From positions 1 through 11,654 of the forward strand of contig JAAYKS010000420.1 in the NCBI GenBank assembly GCA_012522285.1: a stretch of DNA of 11,654 nucleotides, read 5' to 3'. A program made the position numbers and the translations under genes. The notes beneath the pieces were generated by a model, which searched no databases, was not told where the DNA came from, and saw nothing but the letters and a program-made list of their open reading frames with translations. Source of the DNA: Clostridiaceae bacterium (GTDB lineage: Bacteria > Bacillota > Clostridia > Saccharofermentanales > UBA5734). Positions 7,201 to 11,654 of the stretch are shown here, piece by piece (within the stretch, counting starts at the first letter, position 1; every line of letters begins with the position of its first letter).

Positions 7201-7384
7201 TCCCGGTTCGCACGTGAATATGGAATCCGCCGAATCCCATCTTTTTGAGCATGTCGATCCCGCGGGCGAGCACGTCCTCCGAGAGTTCACAGTTCCAGGA
7301 CCAGAACGGTGTGCCGCGATAGGCGGCGCCCGGATTGGCGAAGTCTTCCGGTGACAACGGCCTCTTGGAGTCGGGATACAACAT
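4235..7384 (-). CDS. GH106-like glycoside hydrolase (alpha-L-rhamnosidase family), cytoplasmic
   Basis: A 1049-residue enzyme. The N-terminal TIM-barrel region carries blocks typical of GH106-type hydrolases: FWSWN at 27-31, GFGGFHIHVRTG, YDEDRWPSGAAGG at 92-104, FTDEP at 234-238, GHMMEEP at 327-333, SELYG at 386-390, and later WISMAGEAKRDYP and VVHPVESYWL. Glu/Asp in FTDEP, MMEEP and SELYG are candidates for the acid and base; I cannot assign them exactly. A Rossmann-like middle domain follows (YDTIVVPP near 540, GGRLLFLGEVP near 566), then beta-sandwich sequence to the end. GH106 enzymes remove alpha-linked L-rhamnose from pectic and other glycans; related sequences are often annotated only as glycosyl hydrolase. 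No signal peptide is seen, so short imported oligosaccharides are the inferred substrate. I chose the ATG at 7384 (AAAGGAGGG ending 9 nt upstream) over an in-frame ATG at 7420 that precedes this site. It follows the glycerophosphodiesterase gene by 81 nt and has its own TATAAT box. Confidence 0.8.
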   Translation of the reverse strand: MLYPDSKRPLSPEDFANPGAAYRGTPFWSWNCELSEDVLARGIDMLKKMGFGGFHIHVRTGMSTPYLTDSFFRLIRFCVEQAKQKDMLAWLYDEDRWPSGAAGGLVTKDPAFRARHLLFTRKPYDAGDRIVTATKGSSALPVRTGNGRLLARYDVRLDADGDLASYRRIEEKDTPEGFVCYAYLETAAENPWFNNQTYVDTLNPAAIRRFLDVTHERYLQAVGQDFGSVIPAIFTDEPQFTHKTVLAFADGAADVILPWTDDLPDTFSEAYTEDLLGCLPELFWELPGERVSTVRYHYHDHIAERFTHSFADQVGAWCRSHGIMLTGHMMEEPTLESQTKALGEAMRSLRGFDLPGIDILCNRHEYTTAKQAQSAANQHGNPGVLSELYGVTNWDYDFRGHKLQGDWQAALGVTVRVPHLTWISMAGEAKRDYPAAIGHQSPWYLQYPYVEDHFARVNVAMTRGHPLVRVAVVHPVESYWLRLGSNERTRLPREQKDSDFLALTEWLLFGQIDFDFLSESLLPGQCAAGGNPLQVGKMAYDTIVVPPVETLRSTTLERLEAFAAEGGRLLFLGEVPTLCDARPSDRGQALWIRSTRLPCQRLALLEALDPCRDIDVRDDDGTRAEDLLYLMRQEEDGTRWLFLAHGKDPEQPDIVHPRILRIRLKGRMQVEKWDTEEGIVSRMPVQTDGGWTILETAWYEHDALLLRLEPAGEADFASTHTDPIRVPYDVPRRIGNAYLNGENQIPFGRKVGVTLEEPNVAVLDLPEVSLDGGGWEPREEILRADNRLRKLLDWPTREESVAQPWTMNPEKPSHTVQLRFRFRCAVELRGVRLGLEGADKARIRLDGKKVRKIPDGHYVDESIGTIPLPALSKGSHVLVVRLPFGQKTNLEACYLLGDFGVRVRGCDITLGKPVRRLTFGDIGSQGLPFYGGNLIYHLEVRTRAKTAVLRVPRYRGALVDATLDGKPAGRIVYSPYELPLRDLKSGRHRIDLRIYGTRYNTFAQLHNADDTMEWFGPNAWRTVGDAWTYEYRFKPAGILKSPELYEVQK

Positions 7385-7412
7385 AGGACAAGGCCCTCCT
7401 TTTGGGTGGTTG

Positions 7413-7430
7413 CATGTCACATGTATTATA
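7413..7430 (-). promoter_or_regulatory. GH106 gene -10 box with an operator-like palindrome at the RNA start
   Basis: A perfect TATAAT lies at 7430-7425 on the minus strand; no good -35 box is found at 17 nt (CATTCC). Immediately downstream, CATGTCACATG (7413-7423) is a palindrome of 5-bp arms around one base, centred at 7418 where the RNA should start. That placement is typical of a repressor site. Its TGTCACA core recurs at 8397-8403. Confidence 0.5.
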
Positions 7431-7465
7431 TCGTTGATCTATGCACAGGAATGGACAAAGTCTGC

Positions 7466-8335
7466 TCATTTTCCATCTCGTTCAGCCGTTTCACCCTGGT
7501 GCCAATCCGGCATCCCTTCCCACGCCTCAAAGATCATCGCATCGAACCATTGGTCCGCTGTCGCACATTCATCGTCGTTTCGCACCGTCCAGGCGACGGT
7601 CAAAGCGCCCAATCGCCGGCAAAGCCGGAAGGCTGGATGACTCGTCTCGTTGACCTGATAGGCGATGAAGTGGGGGCGCGCGAGGACATTGGTCAGGAGG
7701 TTGCGGAGCAAAAACCATCCGAAGCGTCTGCCGGGATCGGCTTTGTCCCCCCGACAGGCAAGCTGGCCGCGGAGCATCGCCGGACGATGCTTCCGGAACC
7801 AGCCGACGATCAGCGGATCAAAAGACTCCACGCAACAGGGTCCCGGATAGGTGTCCAGCGCGTTCGCAACCGCCTCGCACAATGCCGGCCGGAGGGGAGA
7901 GGACTTGATTTCGACGATGAGGGGGACCCGGCCGTGCACCATCGCAAGCAGATCCGAAAACAGCGGAATACGCTCTTGCGTGCCCGCCAGCCGGAGCGTG
8001 GCGATCTCCTCGCTGGTCAGGGTCCAAATCTTGCCCTCTACACCGCACATGCGAAACGCCGAGTTGTCGTGAAACACCACGAGTTTGTGATCCGCGGTCA
8101 TGGCCACATCCAGCTCGAATCCAAACCCCGCCCGTATGGCGGCATCGAACGAGGCTATGGAATTTTCCGGGATGCTTTGATCGCCGGAAAACAAGCCTCG
8201 ATGTGCGTACTTCCAGCGCGGCAGCCATGAAAAATCCGCGGGTGTGCGCGCCGGCCACACCAGATAGAGGTAGATCGCGACCGACACCGCGAACAATCCG
8301 GACACCAGCAACACGATCTTGATCGAATCGGCCAT
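7466..8335 (-). CDS. Membrane-anchored glycerophosphodiester phosphodiesterase
   Basis: A 289-residue protein. One N-terminal membrane segment (about residues 7-27) is followed by a GDPD TIM-barrel domain outside or at the membrane. Family residues are all visible: AHRG at 44-47 (His45, Arg46), IPENS at 55-59, FELDV with Glu74 and Asp76, VFHD with His89 and Asp90, and VEIKSS with Glu142 and Lys144. Such enzymes split glycerophosphodiesters from phospholipids into glycerol-3-phosphate and an alcohol, with a divalent metal. AAAGGAAG (8344-8351) precedes the ATG at 8335. The gene has a good promoter and is transcribed away from the TIM-1 gene. With no terminator before the GH106-like gene, some read-through into it is likely. 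Its role next to sugar enzymes is unclear; it may simply be a neighbour. Confidence 0.9.
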   Translation of the reverse strand: MADSIKIVLLVSGLFAVSVAIYLYLVWPARTPADFSWLPRWKYAHRGLFSGDQSIPENSIASFDAAIRAGFGFELDVAMTADHKLVVFHDNSAFRMCGVEGKIWTLTSEEIATLRLAGTQERIPLFSDLLAMVHGRVPLIVEIKSSPLRPALCEAVANALDTYPGPCCVESFDPLIVGWFRKHRPAMLRGQLACRGDKADPGRRFGWFLLRNLLTNVLARPHFIAYQVNETSHPAFRLCRRLGALTVAWTVRNDDECATADQWFDAMIFEAWEGMPDWHQGETAERDGK

Positions 8336-8372
8336 AAATTTTGCTTCCTTTACTAAACTATAACTAGTACAT

Positions 8373-8402
8373 TTTATACCCGAAACCGTACATTTTTGTC
8401 AC
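8373..8402 (-). promoter_or_regulatory. Sigma-A promoter of the glycerophosphodiesterase gene
   Basis: On the minus strand GTGACA (8402-8397) and TATAAA (8378-8373) are separated by 18 nt, each 5 of 6 to consensus. The leader would be about 31 nt. The -35 box lies inside the palindrome at 8394-8406. Confidence 0.6.
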
Positions 8403-8406
8403 AAAA
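8394..8406. promoter_or_regulatory. Palindrome TTTTGT-C-ACAAAA, candidate operator
   Basis: Perfect 6-bp arms around a single central base, in the divergent region between the glycerophosphodiesterase and TIM-1 genes. It covers the -35 box of the former and lies about 40 nt upstream of the -10 box of the latter. The shape (TTGT-n-ACAA) resembles operators of GntR-type repressors; no such regulator is in the window. Confidence 0.45.
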
Positions 8407-8420
8407 TGGAGGAAAATCCG

Positions 8421-8449
8421 CTTTTCTCTCCCTCACTATGGAGTATACT
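8421..8449 (+). promoter_or_regulatory. Candidate promoter of the TIM-1/SDR-B operon
   Basis: TATACT (8444-8449) is 5 of 6 to the -10 consensus. The matching -35 position (CTTTTC, 8421-8426, 17-nt spacer) is poor, suggesting an activated or regulated promoter. The leader to the ATG at 8495 would be about 40 nt. Confidence 0.4.
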
Positions 8450-8494
8450 GGAACATGGTTGGAAATACCGAACGAACAAGAAAGAGGTGTGAAA

Positions 8495-9391
8495 ATGGAC
8501 GTTCTCAAGACCATGCGAGTGGGTGCTGTCGCTTCTTTTGCGGGCATTCCCAAGGATCTGCCCCGTGAAAAGATGCCGGAGTACGTAATCGATCGGGCGA
8601 TCGAGTTTGATCTCGACGTGGCCCAGATCATGGTGCCGGCCAACATGCCGGACGCGTATTACGACAATCTCAGAGGAAAATGTGAAGCGCACGGGATCGA
8701 GCTGGACGTTGGCGCGACAATGTCCCTGTTTGAGCTGACCGGCGACAACGCCGCCAAAGCCCGACAGGACCTGATCGACATGGTGCAGGTCATGAAAAAG
8801 CTCAACGCGACGATCATGCGCAGGGGATACGGCAGACTGTCTTACGAGACCTCCCGTTTCAACCTGGCCTGGCCGTATGAGCAGCACATGCAGTTCCTGG
8901 TGGACAACCTCAAGGAAGCGGAAAAGATCCTGGCGCCGGAGGGCATCTATCTGGCGATCGAAAACCATTGCGACTTCAAGGGTACCGAGCATGCCGAGAT
9001 CTTCAAAGCGGTCGGATCCCCGTTTGTCGGGTGCGCGCTGGACACCGCCAATGGTTTCACCGTGTATTGTGACCCGATCGACGAAGTGCGCGCACTTGCG
9101 CCGTACACCATCACGACCCACATCAAAGACATGGTCGTGCGCCGCGACAAAGGCTGGCGGATCCCGTTTTATCCGAGCGGATGCGCGCTTGGAGAAGGCA
9201 ATGCTGAGGCGGAAAAAGCCGTCAAAATCATTGCGGAAAATTCGCCGCATGCCAAAGGGCTGCACCTGATCGTCGAAAACGGCTGGGTGGAGTATGAAGA
9301 AGGAACGACCGATGATCAGAAAGCGGCGATCAGCAAAGAGATGTATCTCAAGGGAATCAACTTCCTCAAGAAGATGACCGGAAAGATCTGA
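8495..9391 (+). CDS. TIM-1: sugar phosphate isomerase/epimerase-like TIM-barrel protein
   Basis: A 298-residue protein of the xylose isomerase-like (AP endonuclease 2) superfamily. The usual metal-binding set is visible: Glu156 in AIENH, Asp183 in ALDTAN, His209 in THIKD and Glu261 in VENGW. Members isomerise, epimerise or dehydrate sugars and keto-sugars with a divalent metal. The precise subfamily is not recognised, so no reaction is assigned. The frame is open further upstream, but the ATG at 8495 has GAGGTG a few bases before it and starts at a normal place for the fold. It is followed by SDR-B after 34 nt, with no terminator between, so the two are probably one transcript and may act on the same sugar. 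No signal peptide; cytoplasmic. Confidence 0.85.
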   Translation: MDVLKTMRVGAVASFAGIPKDLPREKMPEYVIDRAIEFDLDVAQIMVPANMPDAYYDNLRGKCEAHGIELDVGATMSLFELTGDNAAKARQDLIDMVQVMKKLNATIMRRGYGRLSYETSRFNLAWPYEQHMQFLVDNLKEAEKILAPEGIYLAIENHCDFKGTEHAEIFKAVGSPFVGCALDTANGFTVYCDPIDEVRALAPYTITTHIKDMVVRRDKGWRIPFYPSGCALGEGNAEAEKAVKIIAENSPHAKGLHLIVENGWVEYEEGTTDDQKAAISKEMYLKGINFLKKMTGKI

Positions 9392-9425
9392 TTGCGCGAA
9401 ACGCCATCGCCAAGGGAGACACCAC

Positions 9426-10379
9426 ATGAATGACAAGTACCAGAATGTCCTGATCACCGGCGGTGCCGGCCGTTTGGGACGATACCTCTACACCGAGTTC
9501 AAGGAGCAGGGATACCAGGTATCGCTGTTTGACCAGAAAGCGCCCTCCGAACAGCCGTTCCCGTGGGAGATGCCGCGCGGCACCATGTTTATCCGGGGAG
9601 ATCTGACCAATCTCGGAGACATGATGCGTGCGATCACCCTTTCACGGGCCACCCTGGTGGTGCATGTCGCGGCGATCACACACAGCACCGACATGCAGCC
9701 TGGCAGGGGATTTCCGCAAATGCTGCCGGAAGACACGACCATGCGGGTCAATGTCATGGGCACCTATGTGGTCCTCGACGCTTGCCGTCGGCTCGGCGTT
9801 AAAAAGGTTGTGTTTGCCTCCTCGTACTATGCGATCGGGGTCGGCGGGATGATCAACCGTGCCAAACCTTTCGAGGTGAAGTACCTCCCGATCGACGAAG
9901 AACACCCGCTGTTCAATCAGGACACGTACGGATTGTCCAAGCAGCTGGGAGAGATCATGCTTGAGGCATACAGCCGCGCGTACGGGATCAAATGCGTCGC
10001 ATTCCGGCTGATGGGTGTGTCCTATCCGGGGATCCGGCCCATCGGAACGGATGAGAAGCTGCCCGAAGCCCCGCGCGACTGGAAAGGCGGCCCGATCGGA
10101 ACGACCTTCCAGTATTCCGACTGCCGTGACATCGCTTATGCGATGCGTTTGGCGGCCGACCAGGATCTGGACAACGACTATGAGTGTTTCTTCCATTCCA
10201 GCGACACGACGTTCCGCGGACCGACCGCGCCTGCGATCAAACTTCTGTATCCGGATCTCGCCCTCCTGGCGGACGGGATCGAAGGCGAAGACGGTCTTTG
10301 CAGCTCCAAAAAGCTCAAAACGCTCCTTGGATACGAGTCCAAGTTCAGCTGGAAAAAAGACCTGGCTGCCACCGAGTGA
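9426..10379 (+). CDS. SDR-B: NAD-dependent epimerase/dehydratase, paralogue of SDR-A
   Basis: A 317-residue extended SDR with TGGAGRLG at 11-18, Asp36 (NAD preference), FASSYY (Ser132/Ser133) and DTYGLSK (Tyr168-x3-Lys172). It shares with SDR-A the blocks FPW, DMQP, NVMGTY, RRLGVKKV, YLPIDE, RLMGVSYP, DIAYA and the SWKKD tail. The pair differ most around residues 86-105 and 205-222, loops likely to touch the substrate, so different substrates or successive steps are possible. AGGGAG lies 7 nt before the ATG. Second gene after TIM-1 and closed by the terminator at 10430-10467. Exact reaction unknown; sugar oxidation or epimerisation is inferred from the family and neighbours. Confidence 0.9.
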   Translation: MNDKYQNVLITGGAGRLGRYLYTEFKEQGYQVSLFDQKAPSEQPFPWEMPRGTMFIRGDLTNLGDMMRAITLSRATLVVHVAAITHSTDMQPGRGFPQMLPEDTTMRVNVMGTYVVLDACRRLGVKKVVFASSYYAIGVGGMINRAKPFEVKYLPIDEEHPLFNQDTYGLSKQLGEIMLEAYSRAYGIKCVAFRLMGVSYPGIRPIGTDEKLPEAPRDWKGGPIGTTFQYSDCRDIAYAMRLAADQDLDNDYECFFHSSDTTFRGPTAPAIKLLYPDLALLADGIEGEDGLCSSKKLKTLLGYESKFSWKKDLAATE

Positions 10380-10429
10380 TCCCGGAGGCGCGCCGACCGC
10401 ATATGTGGCCGGCCGCCCCGCAGTTGAAT

Positions 10430-10467
10430 AACACCGTTGCCGCCATTTCGGCGACAACGGCGTTTTC
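10430..10467 (+). terminator. Rho-independent terminator after SDR-B
   Basis: An imperfect 15-bp stem (10430-10444 with 10450-10464, two mismatches) with a 5-nt loop, running into TTTT at 10463-10466. It separates the TIM-1/SDR-B unit from TIM-2, probably letting some transcripts through. Confidence 0.6.
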
Positions 10468-10487
10468 ATCCCCCACGGTTTCTCTGT

Positions 10488-10517
10488 TTGATTCCACAAG
10501 CCCGACCATGGTATGCT
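10488..10517 (+). promoter_or_regulatory. Extended -10 promoter of TIM-2
   Basis: TTGATT (10488-10493), an 18-nt spacer, then TATGCT (10512-10517) preceded by TGG, giving the TGnTAT extended -10 form. The leader would be about 42 nt. A short inverted repeat TGGTA / TACCA (10509-10513 and 10520-10524) overlaps the -10 box and start point and could be a weak operator. Confidence 0.5.
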
Positions 10518-10565
10518 CTTACCACATGCAAACCAACACAAGTGCACAAGCGACAGGAGGCAATT

Positions 10566-11426
10566 ATGAAACTCAGTGACCTGAAAATCGGCCATACAGC
10601 GATCACCTGGCCGGACTCCGAGGTGGAGACCGCCGTTCAAACCATTTCCGAGTTGGGATTCCGCGGGGTCGAAGTATTCGGCTGGACCCTCAAGACTCTC
10701 AAAGAGCAGAACCGCCTCAATATTTTTGAGAAGCACGGCATTCCGCTGGTTTCTTCGTATTTCTCCCTCAACATCATCGATCCAGCGAAAAAGGACGAGT
10801 CGATGGCCAAGATGATCAGCTGGCTCGAGATCCTGCGCGACATGGACTGCCACATCGCGGCAACCGGCGGAGACAGCATCGACCGCCGCGGTTACAACTA
10901 TTTCGACCACAAAGACTACATCGTCAGCACCGTCAACGAGTATGCCAAGGTGATGGCGGATTATGGAGTGGCCTGCTGCTTCCACCAGCACACCGCGACG
11001 CCAGTCGAGTCGTTCAGCGAGACGGTCGACTTTATGAATTCGGTCAACACCGAGTATGTCAAATTCGGACCGGACGTCGGCCAGCTTTACAAGGGCGGAT
11101 CCGACCCGATGGTCATCTTCAAGGAGATCGTCCACGACTTCATCGAAGTCATCCAGCATGTCCACCTGAAGGATTATGACGGCGTGCCGCTGCGCCATGA
11201 CGAGAACGGCCGCGAGATCGACTCGTCCGGGTTCGCCTGCTACACTCCGCTCGGGCAGGGCGTCGTCGACCTGCCTTCGATTTTGAAGTTCCTCGCGGAA
11301 CACGACTATTCCGGCATGGTCAACGTCGAACTGGACGGCGGGCCTGTGGTGCCGATTCCGCAGCGCGAAGCGCTCACGATCAGCAAGAACTATCTGCTGT
11401 CAGTGGGATGCACCTTCGCGAAGTAA
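10566..11426 (+). CDS. TIM-2: inosose dehydratase-like TIM-barrel protein
   Basis: A 286-residue xylose isomerase-like TIM-barrel protein closest, by motif, to IolE inosose dehydratases. It has GVEVFG (Glu36), FHQHTAT (His140, His142) with PVES (Glu148), FGPDVGQLYKGG (Asp170), HVHLKD (His198/His200) and VELDGG (Glu255); Glu148, Asp170, one of the His and Glu255 form the expected metal site. IolE dehydrates scyllo-inosose, a 2-keto-inositol; related enzymes act on other keto-sugars. No iolB, C, D or G is in the window, so a different keto-sugar is likely. AGGAGG lies 5 nt before the ATG at 10566; the longer open frame upstream crosses the terminator and promoter and is rejected. It has its own promoter and ends in a strong terminator. 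Cytoplasmic. Confidence 0.85.
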   Translation: MKLSDLKIGHTAITWPDSEVETAVQTISELGFRGVEVFGWTLKTLKEQNRLNIFEKHGIPLVSSYFSLNIIDPAKKDESMAKMISWLEILRDMDCHIAATGGDSIDRRGYNYFDHKDYIVSTVNEYAKVMADYGVACCFHQHTATPVESFSETVDFMNSVNTEYVKFGPDVGQLYKGGSDPMVIFKEIVHDFIEVIQHVHLKDYDGVPLRHDENGREIDSSGFACYTPLGQGVVDLPSILKFLAEHDYSGMVNVELDGGPVVPIPQREALTISKNYLLSVGCTFAK

Positions 11427-11442
11427 GTTTCCTATCGCATCG

Positions 11443-11490
11443 AAAAGGGTCTGCCCCGTGCCGTGCATCACGGTGGGGCAGACCCTTTTT
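11443..11490. terminator. Strong bidirectional terminator
   Basis: A 15-bp perfect stem (11443-11457 with 11475-11489) beginning with AAAA and ending with TTTTT, enclosing a second small stem (CCGTG / CACGG, 11461-11465 and 11469-11473). It can stop TIM-2 transcripts on the plus strand and the Crp/Fnr gene on the minus strand. Confidence 0.92.
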
Positions 11491-11514
11491 ATATGCTGAA
11501 TGCGAGGGAAAGGA

Positions 11515-11654
11515 TCAGTTGATCATCGCGCGCAGGTAGTCCGGTTTTTCGACCCGAATCCGCCCGCGTGCCAGATTGACCGCACCGGCGTCACGGAATT
11601 GCCCCAGGATCCGCGAGATCACTTCCCGTGCAGACCCCAGCTCGGTCGCAATTC
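11515..11654 (-). CDS. Crp/Fnr family transcription regulator, C-terminal fragment
   Basis: The frame enters from the right edge and ends at TGA 11517-11515, giving the last 45 residues. IATELGSAREVISRIL followed by a GAVNLARGRIRV wing is the C-terminal winged-helix DNA-binding domain of Crp/Fnr proteins. The recognition helix reads E-V-I-S-R, the ExxSR pattern of FNR-type proteins, which read TTGAT-type half-sites, rather than the Crp pattern. The sensor domain lies outside the window, so the signal (oxygen, cAMP, other) is unknown. It converges on TIM-2 across the shared terminator. Confidence 0.85.
   Translation of the reverse strand, partial: IATELGSAREVISRILGQFRDAGAVNLARGRIRVEKPDYLRAMIN

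Noticed and set aside
5810..7354. A 514-codon plus-strand open frame inside the GH106-like gene
   Set aside because: Antisense shadow of a gene with clear hydrolase motifs; no ribosome site and no recognisable domain.
7385..7465. A terminator between the glycerophosphodiesterase and GH106-like genes
   Set aside because: I looked for a GC-rich hairpin with a T-run on the minus strand and found none; only the promoter and palindrome are present.
8402..8494. Longer N-terminus for TIM-1 from an upstream TTG or ATG
   Set aside because: It would include the promoter -10 box, has no ribosome site, and the extra residues do not resemble the fold; the ATG at 8495 is well supported.
8399..9457. A 352-codon minus-strand open frame opposite TIM-1
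   Set aside because: Antisense to a protein with a complete metal-binding set, and it runs through the divergent promoter region.
10387..10414. GGCGCGCC, CATATG and GGCCGGCC within 28 bases, resembling a cloning linker
   Set aside because: Short GC palindromes are expected in GC-rich DNA, and the flanks are continuous with a normal intergenic region; no vector sequence is visible.
9642..11303. A 553-codon open frame on the minus strand across SDR-B and TIM-2
   Set aside because: It is antisense to two well-supported genes, crosses their terminator and promoter, and its translation is Asp/Val/Arg-rich with no family features. GC-rich codon bias keeps the opposite frame open.

Overview
The window is GC-rich bacterial DNA, densely coding, with strong AGGAGG-type ribosome binding sites, ATGA/GTGA gene overlaps and several Rho-independent terminators. 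The gene set (a YitT-type membrane protein, a DUF2284 Cys protein, an ApbE lipoprotein, a membrane-anchored glycerophosphodiesterase and many cytoplasmic carbohydrate enzymes) suggests a GC-rich Bacillota, probably a clostridial relative. That assignment is an inference from gene content; no rRNA or other marker is present.

Layout. (1) Positions 1-2983, minus strand: a tight operon in the order YitT, DUF2284 protein, CE15-like esterase, ApbE-like lipoprotein. Two of its three junctions are 4-nt overlaps. ApbE is cut by the left edge of the window. A candidate promoter lies at 3024-3052. (2) 3187-4116, plus strand: SDR-A, an NAD-binding extended short-chain dehydrogenase/epimerase, divergent from the operon and closed by a strong terminator at 4156-4196. 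(3) 4235-8335, minus strand: a glycerophosphodiesterase followed by a large GH106-like glycoside hydrolase (alpha-L-rhamnosidase family) with its own TATAAT box. (4) 8495-11426, plus strand: TIM-barrel protein 1, SDR-B (a clear paralogue of SDR-A), a terminator, then an inosose-dehydratase-like TIM-barrel protein 2 with its own promoter and a very strong two-way terminator. (5) 11515-11654, minus strand: the last 45 residues of a Crp/Fnr-family regulator, cut by the right edge.

How it may fit together. The two SDRs, two metal-dependent TIM-barrel isomerase/dehydratase-like proteins, GH106-like hydrolase and CE15-like uronoyl esterase look like an intracellular pathway. On that reading, imported deoxy-sugar or uronic-acid oligosaccharides are trimmed in the cytoplasm and the released sugars are oxidised, isomerised or dehydrated. 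Neither hydrolytic enzyme shows a signal peptide. The substrate is not shown by the sequence, and no transporter, kinase or aldolase is in the window. A palindrome with the core TGTCACA sits at the GH106 promoter and again in the divergent glycerophosphodiesterase/TIM-1 control region, which suggests (unproven) shared regulation.

No mobile element, CRISPR array, tRNA or rRNA was seen. No stretch over 300 bases lacks a gene; the largest gaps (about 120-200 bases) are the control regions described below.
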